From: Burkholderia sp. D-99
GTDB taxonomy: Bacteria > Pseudomonadota > Gammaproteobacteria > Burkholderiales > Burkholderiaceae
Direction of reading: 5' to 3'
Assembly (NCBI RefSeq): GCF_011605345.1
Contig: NZ_JAAOXM010000010.1
Span: forward strand, 62,001-126,000
DNA length: 64,000 nucleotides
Shown: positions 49,470 to 57,673 of the stretch, piece by piece
How positions within the stretch are numbered: position 1 is the first letter of the stretch
How the letters are laid out: every line of letters starts with the position of its first letter
Position numbers and translations under genes: made by a program
The notes under the pieces: generated by a model
What the model saw: the letters and a program-made list of their open reading frames with translations, nothing else
What the model was told of the DNA's origin: nothing
Databases searched by the model: none

Positions 49470-50354
49470 ATGTCCGTCTCGATCAAGACCCTGCTCACGC
49501 CGCGCGAAAGCGACATCGGCAACCTCGTCGTGCGCCGCGTGCTGCCCGCGCGTGCCGCACGCCTCGTCGGCCCGTTCATTTTCTTCGACGAGATGGGGCC
49601 GGCCGTGCTGCCGGCCGGCCGCGGCATCGACGTGCTGCCGCATCCGCATATCGGCCTGGCGACCGTCACCTACCTGTTCGACGGCTCGCTGATGCATCAC
49701 GACAGCCTCGGCTTCCGGCAGAAGATCGTGCCGGGCGACGTGAACTGGATGACGGCCGGCCGCGGCATCGTGCATTCGGAGCGTTCGCCCGACGAAGACC
49801 GGCCGCGCGAGCAGCCGGTGCACGGGATCCAGACCTGGGTCGCGCTGCCGGTCGAGCATGAAGACACCGCGCCCGCGTTCGTCCATCATCCGGCCGACAC
49901 GCTGCCGTCGTTCACGCGCGACGGCACGAGCGTGCGCGTGATCGCGGGCACCGCGTTCGGGCTCGCGTCGCCGGTCGCCGTGTTCTCGCCGACACTCTAT
50001 GCGGTTGCGGAATTTACGGCAGGCGGCACGCTCGCGCTCGATGCCGAGCATGAGGAACGCGGCGTGTACCTCGTCGACGGCGACCTCGCCATCGACGGCA
50101 CGCCACTCACCCCCGCGACGATGGCCGTGCTCGAACCCGGCGCGACCGTGGCGCTCGCCAGCGCGAACGGCGCACGCGTGATGCTGCTCGGCGGTGCGCA
50201 CCTGCCGGGCGAGCGTTTCATCGAATGGAATTTCGTGTCGAGCGAGCGCGCGAAGATCGACGCGGCCCGCGCGGCGTGGGCCGACCAGACCTTCGGCAAG
50301 GTGCCCGGCGAAGAAAACGAATGGACGCGCCAGCCGGAACGCCGGGCGCAATAA
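49470..50354 (+). CDS. Pirin-family bicupin protein
   Basis: A 294-residue pirin. The metal-binding set of the N-terminal cupin is complete: HPHIG (about residues 58-62) and HSE in GRGIVHSERSPDE (about 102-104), with TYLFDGSLMHHDS between them. The C-terminal cupin includes EERGVYLVDGDLAIDG. Bacterial pirins bind iron or copper and some act as quercetin dioxygenases or redox-sensing partners of metabolic enzymes. It ends the rightward set and is followed by a strong terminator that also faces the bcs operon. Confidence 0.93.
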   Translation: MSVSIKTLLTPRESDIGNLVVRRVLPARAARLVGPFIFFDEMGPAVLPAGRGIDVLPHPHIGLATVTYLFDGSLMHHDSLGFRQKIVPGDVNWMTAGRGIVHSERSPDEDRPREQPVHGIQTWVALPVEHEDTAPAFVHHPADTLPSFTRDGTSVRVIAGTAFGLASPVAVFSPTLYAVAEFTAGGTLALDAEHEERGVYLVDGDLAIDGTPLTPATMAVLEPGATVALASANGARVMLLGGAHLPGERFIEWNFVSSERAKIDAARAAWADQTFGKVPGEENEWTRQPERRAQ

Positions 50355-50381
50355 GCAGGATCACCCGCAAGCAAGCAAGCG

Positions 50382-50408
50382 ACGGCCGGCACGCATGCCG
50401 GCCGTTTT
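50382..50408. terminator. Terminator between pirin and bcsR
   Basis: ACGGCCGGCA and TGCCGGCCGT form a 10-base-pair stem with a CGCA loop, followed rightward by TTTT. It terminates the pirin transcript and touches the bcsR stop codon, so it may stop both strands. Confidence 0.9.
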
Positions 50409-50592
50409 ACGTTGACGGCTTCAATCCCATCAGCTTCGCGAGCGTCGGCCAGCGGTCGAGCGATTCGATGAACGCGCGGCGCGCCTGCTCGTCGACATAA
50501 CGCTCGGGATCGAGCGCGGGCAGATGCCGCGCGAGGCCGAGCACGTCGTTCGGTTGCGACAGGCGATCGTCGTCGCCGTCCCCGTGAAGCAT
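50407..50592 (-). CDS. bcsR: BcsR-like cellulose biosynthesis small protein
   Basis: A 61-residue protein of the BcsR/YhjR type, recognisable from SQPNDVLGLARHLPALDPER and the C-terminal LDRWPTLAKLMGL, matching the RWPLLAE-like end of the E. coli protein. BcsR helps assemble the cellulose synthase complex with BcsQ. The start used overlaps the bcsG stop by one base (TAATG), a coupling signature; an ATG 18 bases earlier inside bcsG is possible. In E. coli bcsR is at the head of its operon next to bcsQ; here it is the last gene. Confidence 0.8.
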   Translation of the reverse strand: MLHGDGDDDRLSQPNDVLGLARHLPALDPERYVDEQARRAFIESLDRWPTLAKLMGLKPST

Positions 50593-52148
50593 TACTGTTC
50601 GTCGATCCATACGCCATCCGGAGTTTTCACCGAGTAGCCCTCGGCCGTCTGCATCGTCACCGTGCCCTCGTTCTCGCCGACCATCCGCGTGCGCGGCAGG
50701 TCGGCCGCATATTGCGCGAGCGTCGTGCCGGGCTTGAACGGGCTGTTCGACACGAGGTTCGACAGGAGTTGCGCGAGCGCGAGGAAGCTGGTCGGCTGGT
50801 CGATCACGGTCGTCGCGCCGTGGTTGCCGGCAAAGCCGACGAGCCGCACACCGACCGGCCCGTGCACGATGCGCGGCGTCGGGATCTCACGCAGGCCCGC
50901 GACCTGGTACTTGTCGCCGCGCAGCGCGGCACCGTGCTCGGGCACGAACACGATCACCGCGCGGCGGCCCGATTGCGCGATCAGGTCGGCGAGGCGGTCG
51001 AAGTCGTCCATCAGCTTCGTGGCGCGCTGCGGATACGAATCGATGCTCGTCAGCGAACTGCCGACGATCCGGTTGCCGTCATGCAGGCTGATCGTGTTGT
51101 AGTACAACGCGACCGGGCCCGGCACCGACGCGCGCTGCGCATACCAGTTCGCGAGCGTCGTGTAGTCGTCCTTGATCGCCGAGCCGTCGAACGCATGCAT
51201 CGCAACGGGCGCGGCCGCGTTCGAGATCATCGGCGCATCGGCCACGCCGATGTTGTCGTGGATCACTTGCAGGAAATTGTCGAAGTGGCCGTCGTGGTTC
51301 AGCAGCGACTGCACCGAGTAACCGGCGCTCGCCAGTTGCGAGAACAGGTAGCACTGCTGCGGCGTGCTCTTGTACAGGTCGGCGTGCGCTTCCTGCCCGC
51401 AGCTCGCGCGCAGCACCCGGATCGCCGCCGGGCCGCTGTAGCTCGCGGCCGTGCTGAAGTTCGAGAACAGGTAGTCGAAATGGCTCAGCATCGGATGGTT
51501 GCGCACCTTCGCGGCATCGAGGTCGTCCCATGACAGCGAGCAGATGTGCAGCACGATCACGTCGAACTGTGCGGCCGGATCGTTACCGAGATGGCCGAAC
51601 GCGACCTGGCGCTGCGATTCCTGCGTGCGGAACGTCGCGAGCGCGGCGTTATGATCCTCGGGCTGGCCGGCGAGCGTCGTGCCCGCCGCGTTCGCCTGCT
51701 GCGGGGCCGGTGCGACGACGCGCGCCATCAGCCCGCTGCCGGCCTGCCACAGCGGCATCACGATCAGCACGGCCAGTACGAACGTCGCGACGCGCAGCCA
51801 GCGGTTGACGACGAAGTAGACGATCAGCACGCCGGCCACCGTCAACAGCAGCACCGGCGGCAGCAGGCGCGGCAGCAGCTCCATCCAGTAGTCGAGGCGG
51901 AACGTGCTGACTTCCTGCGCGGCCTCGGCGAGACGGGCAAGCGGCGGCGCATGCAGCTCGCGCGCGAGCAGCGGCACCGCGATCCCGATCGCGGCGAGCT
52001 GCCGGACGATGCGCCACGCGCGCCGCCGGATCGGCGCGCTCACCGCGAGCGCCACCGCGAACGCGAGGTTCGCGAGCCAGAACGGCTGCAGGTGCCCGGT
52101 CGCGAACAGCCCGAACTTCAGGATGAAATACAGATTCCAGAACGTCAT
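50592..52148 (-). CDS. bcsG: BcsG, cellulose phosphoethanolamine transferase
   Basis: A 518-residue inner-membrane protein. The N-terminal third (to about residue 145) has four or five transmembrane helices, starting FWNLYFILKFGLFATGHLQP. The rest is a periplasmic alkaline-phosphatase-like domain, with VIVLHICSLSWDDLD, the likely nucleophile serine in STAASYSGPAAIR (about residues 236-238) and VIVFVPEHGAALRGD. BcsG attaches phosphoethanolamine from phospholipid to cellulose. Its presence with bcsE and bcsF predicts a modified cellulose. It is 27 bases downstream of bcsA, and its stop overlaps the bcsR start. Confidence 0.93.
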   Translation of the reverse strand: MTFWNLYFILKFGLFATGHLQPFWLANLAFAVALAVSAPIRRRAWRIVRQLAAIGIAVPLLARELHAPPLARLAEAAQEVSTFRLDYWMELLPRLLPPVLLLTVAGVLIVYFVVNRWLRVATFVLAVLIVMPLWQAGSGLMARVVAPAPQQANAAGTTLAGQPEDHNAALATFRTQESQRQVAFGHLGNDPAAQFDVIVLHICSLSWDDLDAAKVRNHPMLSHFDYLFSNFSTAASYSGPAAIRVLRASCGQEAHADLYKSTPQQCYLFSQLASAGYSVQSLLNHDGHFDNFLQVIHDNIGVADAPMISNAAAPVAMHAFDGSAIKDDYTTLANWYAQRASVPGPVALYYNTISLHDGNRIVGSSLTSIDSYPQRATKLMDDFDRLADLIAQSGRRAVIVFVPEHGAALRGDKYQVAGLREIPTPRIVHGPVGVRLVGFAGNHGATTVIDQPTSFLALAQLLSNLVSNSPFKPGTTLAQYAADLPRTRMVGENEGTVTMQTAEGYSVKTPDGVWIDEQ

Positions 52149-52175
52149 CTAACCCACTCCATGATGAGCGCCGCG

Positions 52176-54713
52176 TCAGTCGCGCGCCCGATCGAGTTTC
52201 GGCGCCAGCATGGCCTGCAGGCCGCGCGCCGCACCCTTCCACATCCGTACATAGCCGTCCAGGCCGATGCGCAACACTTCCTTCAGCCCGCCGAGCGGCG
52301 TGTCGAGGCGCTCGCCTTCGTGCCAGTCGAGCCACGCGTCCGCGCGCCCGAACGTGCATTGCACGAGCTGGCGCTCCTGTTCGAGCGTCAGTTCCTCGAA
52401 GCTCACACCGACATGGGTCGGCGTCACGCGGCTCACGCGCACCGGGAACGGGAACGGCCGGTCGCCGCGCGTCACGCACACCGTCAGCGTGTCGCCGACG
52501 GCGAGCGGCAGCCCCGGCACCGCTTCGAGGCCGAGGCCGCCGGTCGAGTAGTCGCTCGTGAAGCATGCGGCCGTCGACCCGTCGGCCAGCAGCAGCATGG
52601 CCGGCACGCGCATCGCGATCCGGTGCGTGACGCGCACCTGCTTGGTCTCGCGCGCAACCGCCAGCGCCGCGCCGAGCATCGCGAGGTTGTACACGGTCCA
52701 GCCGAGCGTGATCAGGATCGTCGACGCCTCGTCGCCCTGGTCGGACACGAGCCGCCAGACGCCGGCGAGGATCGCGAGCACGTTCAGCCCGAACAGCACG
52801 AGATACGGTTTCGACGTCGACCAGTCGACGTAACCTTCGTCGATCTTGCCGCCCTTGTCGGTCACGTTGAACTTGCCGTGCTTCGGGCTGAAGAACGCGA
52901 CGGTGGTCGGCAGCGCGATGTACCACGCGAGCACCGACTCGTAGACCTCGGCCCAGAACGAATGGCGGTAGCGCCCCTGCATCCGCGAGTTCGCGACGTT
53001 CGCGAGCACCAGGTACGGGATCACGTAGCTCGCGAGCGCAAGCGCCGACGCGTTGATGAAGTACAGGTGGAAGAACAGGTACGCGAGCGGGATCGTCAGG
53101 AACACGAGCCGCGGAATCCCGTAGAAGAAGTGCAGCATCGCGTTGCCGTAGCAGATCCGCTGGATCAGGCCGAGCCCGCGCCCGAGGAACGGGTTGTCGA
53201 TGCGGAAGATCTGCGCCATCCCGCGCGCCCAGCGCGTGCGCTGCTTCACGTGGCCCGCGAGGCTTTCGGTCGCGAGGCCGGCCGCCTGCACGGTCGGCAG
53301 GTACGCCGACGTATAGCCGCGCCGGTGCAGCTTGAGCGCCGTGTGCGCATCCTCGGTGACGGTCTCGACCGCGACACCGCCCACCTCTTCCAGCGCGCTG
53401 CGCTTGAGCACCGCGCACGAACCGCAGAAGAACGTCGCGTTCCACAGGTCGTTGCCCGACTGCACGAGGCCGTAGAACAGGTTGCCCTCGTTCGGGATCT
53501 CGCGGAACGTGCCGAGGTTGCGCTCGAACGGATCGGGCGAGAAGAAATGGTGCGGCGTCTGCACCAGCGCGCACTTCGGGTCGCGCAGGAACACGCCCAT
53601 CGTCGTCTGCAGGAACGAGCGCGTCGGCACGTGATCGCAGTCGAAGATCGCGATGTATTCGCCGTGCGTCTTCGGCAGTGCGCGGTTGATGTTGCCGGCC
53701 TTCGCGTGGCGGTTGTCGTCGCGCGTCACGTAGTCGATGCCGGCCTCGCGCGCGAACGCCTCGAATTCGGGGCGCTTGCCGTCGTCGAGCAGGTACACGC
53801 GCAGCTTGGCGCTCGGCCAGTCGATGCTCTGCGCGGCGAACACCGTCGGCTTCACGACCGACAGCGGCTCGTTATAGGTCGGGATGTAGATGTCGACGCT
53901 CGGCCAGGTATCGGGATCGTCGGGCAGCGGCGCGATCGGCCGGTCGAGCGGCCACGCGGTCTGCACGAAGCCGAGCAGCAGGATCATCCACGTATAGGCT
54001 TCCGCGCCGTACAGCAGGTAGCCTGCGACGGCCTCGACCGGGCCGCGGAAATCGAGTGTCTGCGTGGTGCGCCACCACACGTAGCGCACGGTCGCGAGCA
54101 GCGCGAGCGATGCAAGTGCCAACGTCGGCAGATGGCCCGGCAGGCGGCGCAGCGTGAGCGCCAGCACCGCGACGATCGCGAAGAACGCGAACTGTGCGCC
54201 GGGCATCAGCGGCGACATCCCGGCCGCGGCCCACAACAGCGCACCGGCCGTCAGCAGCAGCGGCGCGAGCCAGCGGCGCCGGCCGACGCCGTTGGCGCGC
54301 GCATCCAGCCAGCCGCCCCAGCGCACCCACGGCAGGCGCTCGAGCAACGCGTTGATGCGCCGGCCGACCGCGCGCCCGGCCACGTAGACGGGCACGACAT
54401 ACTTGTCGAACCACGCGAGCGGATCGCGCGCGGGACGGCTGTCGGCCGCGCGCGGCGCCCGCACGATCGCGCGCCATAGCCATTCGCGCGGGCTGAGCGG
54501 CTGCAGCACGCCCCACTCCTGCGCCAGCCGCAGGGACGCGACGCGCACCCAGCGGCGCACGTGATCGGGCCGGCCCGGCGGCGGTGCGTGGAAGAACAGC
54601 CGCACGAGCCAGTCCACCAGCGTGCGTTGCGCCGGCAACCCGATGCCGCGTGCGAGCCAGTCGGCCGCGCGGCGACCGAATGCGCGCAGGCGCGGCGCGA
54701 TGCCCGCGTTCAT
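52176..54713 (-). CDS. bcsA: Cellulose synthase catalytic subunit (UDP-forming)
   Basis: An 845-residue inner-membrane glycosyltransferase making beta-1,4-glucan from UDP-glucose. All processive GT2 motifs are present: DDG (about 310-312), DCD (358-360), FFCGS (428-432), TED (453-455) and QRTRW (491-495). About eight transmembrane helices flank the domain. The C-terminal PilZ domain has the c-di-GMP motif RVTHR (RxxxR) and DYSTGG (DxSxxG), so activity should be c-di-GMP dependent. The first 150 residues, before the first helices, are Arg-rich and soluble as in enterobacterial BcsA. Start and bcsQ stop overlap by four bases (ATGA). Unusually, bcsB is not adjacent but lies five genes upstream. 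Confidence 0.97.
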   Translation of the reverse strand: MNAGIAPRLRAFGRRAADWLARGIGLPAQRTLVDWLVRLFFHAPPPGRPDHVRRWVRVASLRLAQEWGVLQPLSPREWLWRAIVRAPRAADSRPARDPLAWFDKYVVPVYVAGRAVGRRINALLERLPWVRWGGWLDARANGVGRRRWLAPLLLTAGALLWAAAGMSPLMPGAQFAFFAIVAVLALTLRRLPGHLPTLALASLALLATVRYVWWRTTQTLDFRGPVEAVAGYLLYGAEAYTWMILLLGFVQTAWPLDRPIAPLPDDPDTWPSVDIYIPTYNEPLSVVKPTVFAAQSIDWPSAKLRVYLLDDGKRPEFEAFAREAGIDYVTRDDNRHAKAGNINRALPKTHGEYIAIFDCDHVPTRSFLQTTMGVFLRDPKCALVQTPHHFFSPDPFERNLGTFREIPNEGNLFYGLVQSGNDLWNATFFCGSCAVLKRSALEEVGGVAVETVTEDAHTALKLHRRGYTSAYLPTVQAAGLATESLAGHVKQRTRWARGMAQIFRIDNPFLGRGLGLIQRICYGNAMLHFFYGIPRLVFLTIPLAYLFFHLYFINASALALASYVIPYLVLANVANSRMQGRYRHSFWAEVYESVLAWYIALPTTVAFFSPKHGKFNVTDKGGKIDEGYVDWSTSKPYLVLFGLNVLAILAGVWRLVSDQGDEASTILITLGWTVYNLAMLGAALAVARETKQVRVTHRIAMRVPAMLLLADGSTAACFTSDYSTGGLGLEAVPGLPLAVGDTLTVCVTRGDRPFPFPVRVSRVTPTHVGVSFEELTLEQERQLVQCTFGRADAWLDWHEGERLDTPLGGLKEVLRIGLDGYVRMWKGAARGLQAMLAPKLDRARD

Positions 54714-55489
54714 CGCGCTGCTCCGCGGCGACCGGCGGCACCCGCCGCCAGCCATGTATCGACCCAGTTCGCGACGCCGTTCAGGTCGTGCGACGCCTGC
54801 GAATACGGCGCGTCGTCGAAGATCCAGCTGCCGCGCGCGAGCGCTTCGGGCACGGCCGCATCGACGTGAATGCGCTGCTCGAGCATCGACGCCGGCCCCG
54901 CGACCGCGCGCAGCATCGCGAGCGCGTCGCGCTGCATGTCGCGCGCCGGATTCAGCCGGTTCACGACGATCTGCAGTTCGCCGCCGCCCGCCCGGAGCGC
55001 ACCGAGCCGTGCGGCCGTCGTCGCGCAGGCGGCCGGCTCGGGCGGCACGACGACGAGCGTCAGGTCCGCGCGGCGAATCGCCTGCTCGGCCTGCGTCGAC
55101 GGATAGCGCGCGGTGTCGATCAGCACGACGCCGTCGGCCGGCAACGCGATCTCGTCGAGCGCGCGCGACAGCCACGCGGGATCGGCCGCGAGCCGCGCAT
55201 CGCATGCGGCGGCGCCGGCCGCGTCGACCTGCCCGTACGGCACGAACAGCACGCCGTCGACGTTACGCCACGTATGCGCATGCCACGGCTCGGCGCCGCC
55301 GAGCACGCTCTGCGCGAGGCCGTGCTCGGCGAGCGTGTCGAGGCCGAGCGTCGCGCCCATCAGGTTCTGCGCATCGAATTCGACGGCGACGACCGGCCGG
55401 CCGCGGCGCGCCAGCAGCACGGCGAGCGCGGCCGTGAGCGTCGTGCGGCCCGCGCCCCCGGTCGTCGATGTAATCGCGATCGTCTTCAT
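54710..55489 (-). CDS. bcsQ: BcsQ/YhjQ, MinD/ParA-like ATPase
   Basis: A 259-residue SIMIBI-class (MinD/ParA-like) protein that helps localise and assemble cellulose synthase at the pole. The P-loop reads TGGAGRTTLT (residues 10-19). Both the signature lysine and the Walker lysine of the usual KGGVGKT are absent (Thr and Arg instead). E. coli BcsQ is also degenerate there as I recall (RGGVGTTT), so this may be a family feature. Downstream segments are VAVEFDAQNLMG, VVLIDTARYPS and LTLVVVPPEPAAC. It overlaps bcsA and bcsF by four bases each. Confidence 0.9.
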   Translation of the reverse strand: MKTIAITSTTGGAGRTTLTAALAVLLARRGRPVVAVEFDAQNLMGATLGLDTLAEHGLAQSVLGGAEPWHAHTWRNVDGVLFVPYGQVDAAGAAACDARLAADPAWLSRALDEIALPADGVVLIDTARYPSTQAEQAIRRADLTLVVVPPEPAACATTAARLGALRAGGGELQIVVNRLNPARDMQRDALAMLRAVAGPASMLEQRIHVDAAVPEALARGSWIFDDAPYSQASHDLNGVANWVDTWLAAGAAGRRGAAR

Positions 55490-55704
55490 CGGGCCGCCTC
55501 ACTGTCACGCTCTTCACGCTCGGCGCCGGGCAGCAGCCGCCCGCGCAGCGCGACCGGCACGAGTTCGCACGGCACCGCGTCGCGCCGGTCGATCCCGCGC
55601 GGCGCATGAAAGCCGCGGCCGATGCCGAGGTGCTGCGCGACGATCCACACCGGCACCGCGATCGCGATGCCGACGACGAATCCGATGACGAGTTCGGCGA
55701 TCAT
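55486..55704 (-). CDS. bcsF: BcsF-like small membrane protein
   Basis: A 72-residue protein with a single N-terminal transmembrane helix (ELVIGFVVGIAIAVPVWIVA) followed by a basic cytoplasmic tail. This matches the size and architecture of BcsF (about 63 residues), which recruits BcsE to the membrane. Sequence similarity to the E. coli protein is slight, so the call rests largely on its place between bcsE and bcsQ. It overlaps both genes by four bases (ATGA). Confidence 0.78.
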   Translation of the reverse strand: MIAELVIGFVVGIAIAVPVWIVAQHLGIGRGFHAPRGIDRRDAVPCELVPVALRGRLLPGAEREERDSEAAR

Positions 55705-57662
55705 GCGACCCCCTGCTTGCGCAGCGGCATCGCGCTGCGGATGGCGCTGCGCTTGCGCGCGGCGAGAATGACGGGTTCCGGCGCCGATGCGTCGGCCGCC
55801 GCGGCCTCCGGCGTCGCACCGATCGCCTCGAGCGCGACGATCGTGTCGATCGTATCGATCGCACCGCTCACTTCGCTCGCGTCGGGCAACGCTTCGCCGG
55901 GACCGGCGCGCACGAGCGGTGGGCGCTTGGCGCCCGCCGGCTGCGCGGCCGCGAACAAATCGCTGTAGTCGGCAATTGGCGCACGCCGGTTCTCGGCCTT
56001 CAGCGCATTGAGTTCGGTATCGATGCTGCCCTGCCCGAGGCACACGACACGGTCGGACAGCGTGTCGATCGGCACGTCGAAGATGCGCGCGAGCGCGTCC
56101 TCCGCGTCCACCGGTTCGCACGCGAACAGGAACACGTACAGGTGCGCGGCATCGGCCGTCACGACGTCGCCCGCGCGGCGCGGCCGGCAATGCCGCAGCG
56201 CGTCGACGTGCGACACGCCGGGCAGCAGCGCGATCTTCGCGAGCGTGTGCGGCAGCGCGAGCACGGCGCCGCGATCGAGCACCGCGCGAATCCGCAGGCA
56301 GAACGCGCCGACCGGCAGATAGCCGAGCACCGAATCGCCGAGCGCGGCCGCGAGCGCGGCGCGATAGTCGGCCGCGACGGGCCGCGCATAGAGCTGGCCG
56401 CGCAGCGCGTGCACGGCAGCCTGCATCCGCGATACCGGCAGGTCGCGCGCGATGACGCGGCTCGCGCCGACGCTCAGCACGAGCATCTCGAACTGCTGGC
56501 GCAGCACTTCGCCGCGCTCGACGATCGCGATCTTCAGCGCGCCGCCGCACTGCCGGCGCAGTGCGTGCACGTCCGCGCACAGCGCTTCGAGCTGTGCATG
56601 CGAACGGAACACGAGCACCGCGGTCGCAGCCTGGGCATGCGTGCACGCCGCGACGACGGCCGCGTTGTCCTCGACGATTTCCCAGCCCTCCGGCGCGCGG
56701 TTCGTGCCATCGAGCACCGCGCGGCTGACGACCACGCGATCCTCGTCGCTCGCGAGCTTCATCCGGTGCGCGGGCTCGGTCGCGCCGCCGTCGATGCTCG
56801 CCGACAGCCGGCCGCCCGGCGCAAAGCGCAGCGGCCGTACCTCGCCCGCCGCGAGCGTATCGCCCGCGCGCCAGAAATCGACGATCCACAGCATCTCGCC
56901 GTGCGTGCGCTGCAACTGCGCGACGCCCGAGCAGATACCGTGGAAACCGCTGCGCGGCGTGCGATCCGCATCGCGCACGAGCGGTGCATCGTCGGTGCGT
57001 GCCGCGTCGCCCGCACGGGTCGCCTCGGGGTCGAGCAGCAGCACGAGCGCGATCCGGCGCGTGCGGCACCAGTCGGCAAGCGCGTGCGCCTCGTCGGCGA
57101 GCGCGATCGGGTCGTCCCAGCTGAACCAGCGCTGCGCGCCCTCGACGAAATACAGCGAGCGCGCGCGAAAGCCATAACGCTTCATCGCGCGCAGGCCGCC
57201 GGTCAGCCGCGCGAACGGGCCCGGTGCCGCGCGACGGGGGGCGTCGGTCGTTGCGCCTGCGCCGTCACCGCCGGCCGGCTCGGCTGCAGGCGGCATCGCC
57301 AGCACGTTCAGGTTGCGCGGCCAGCCGGCCGGCTGCGCGCCGTCCGCGAAGCCGCGTGCCTGCATCTGTTCGGCGACGTGTGCCGCGTCGCGCGCGAGCA
57401 CCACCGTCACGTCGCGCGTGCGCGCCTGTCGCGCGCTTTCCCACACGAGCGCATCGCAGGCCGGTGTACCGCCGGCCGCGTAGATCGCGTACAGGCCGCC
57501 GGCTTCCAGCTGTGTCCAGGCGTCGGGCAAGCCGTCGATCGCGAGCCGGCTCGCCGTGCCGGCGCGACCGCCGGCCGGCCCCGCGCCCAGCAGCGCACGC
57601 AGGCGGCCCAGCAGGCCGGCGGCGCCGAGCACGGGACGGGTGGCTTCGAATTCCGTATTCAC
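55701..57662 (-). CDS. bcsE: BcsE, c-di-GMP-binding cellulose regulator
   Basis: A 653-residue cytoplasmic protein of the BcsE (GIL domain) family. The I-site-like c-di-GMP motif RxGD is present as RAGD at residues 496-499 (within PRRAGDVVTAD). The N-terminal half contains GLYAIYAAGG and KRYGFRARSLYFVEGAQRWF, as in the degenerate receiver-like domain of BcsE. The C-terminal 90 residues are Ala-rich and probably disordered. The start is a GTG (MNTEFEAT) with AGGGGA seven bases upstream, 11 bases after the bcsC stop. BcsE enhances cellulose output by binding c-di-GMP and the synthase via BcsF. Confidence 0.88.
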   Translation of the reverse strand: MNTEFEATRPVLGAAGLLGRLRALLGAGPAGGRAGTASRLAIDGLPDAWTQLEAGGLYAIYAAGGTPACDALVWESARQARTRDVTVVLARDAAHVAEQMQARGFADGAQPAGWPRNLNVLAMPPAAEPAGGDGAGATTDAPRRAAPGPFARLTGGLRAMKRYGFRARSLYFVEGAQRWFSWDDPIALADEAHALADWCRTRRIALVLLLDPEATRAGDAARTDDAPLVRDADRTPRSGFHGICSGVAQLQRTHGEMLWIVDFWRAGDTLAAGEVRPLRFAPGGRLSASIDGGATEPAHRMKLASDEDRVVVSRAVLDGTNRAPEGWEIVEDNAAVVAACTHAQAATAVLVFRSHAQLEALCADVHALRRQCGGALKIAIVERGEVLRQQFEMLVLSVGASRVIARDLPVSRMQAAVHALRGQLYARPVAADYRAALAAALGDSVLGYLPVGAFCLRIRAVLDRGAVLALPHTLAKIALLPGVSHVDALRHCRPRRAGDVVTADAAHLYVFLFACEPVDAEDALARIFDVPIDTLSDRVVCLGQGSIDTELNALKAENRRAPIADYSDLFAAAQPAGAKRPPLVRAGPGEALPDASEVSGAIDTIDTIVALEAIGATPEAAAADASAPEPVILAARKRSAIRSAMPLRKQGVA

Positions 57663-57673
57663 GGCGCGTTCCC

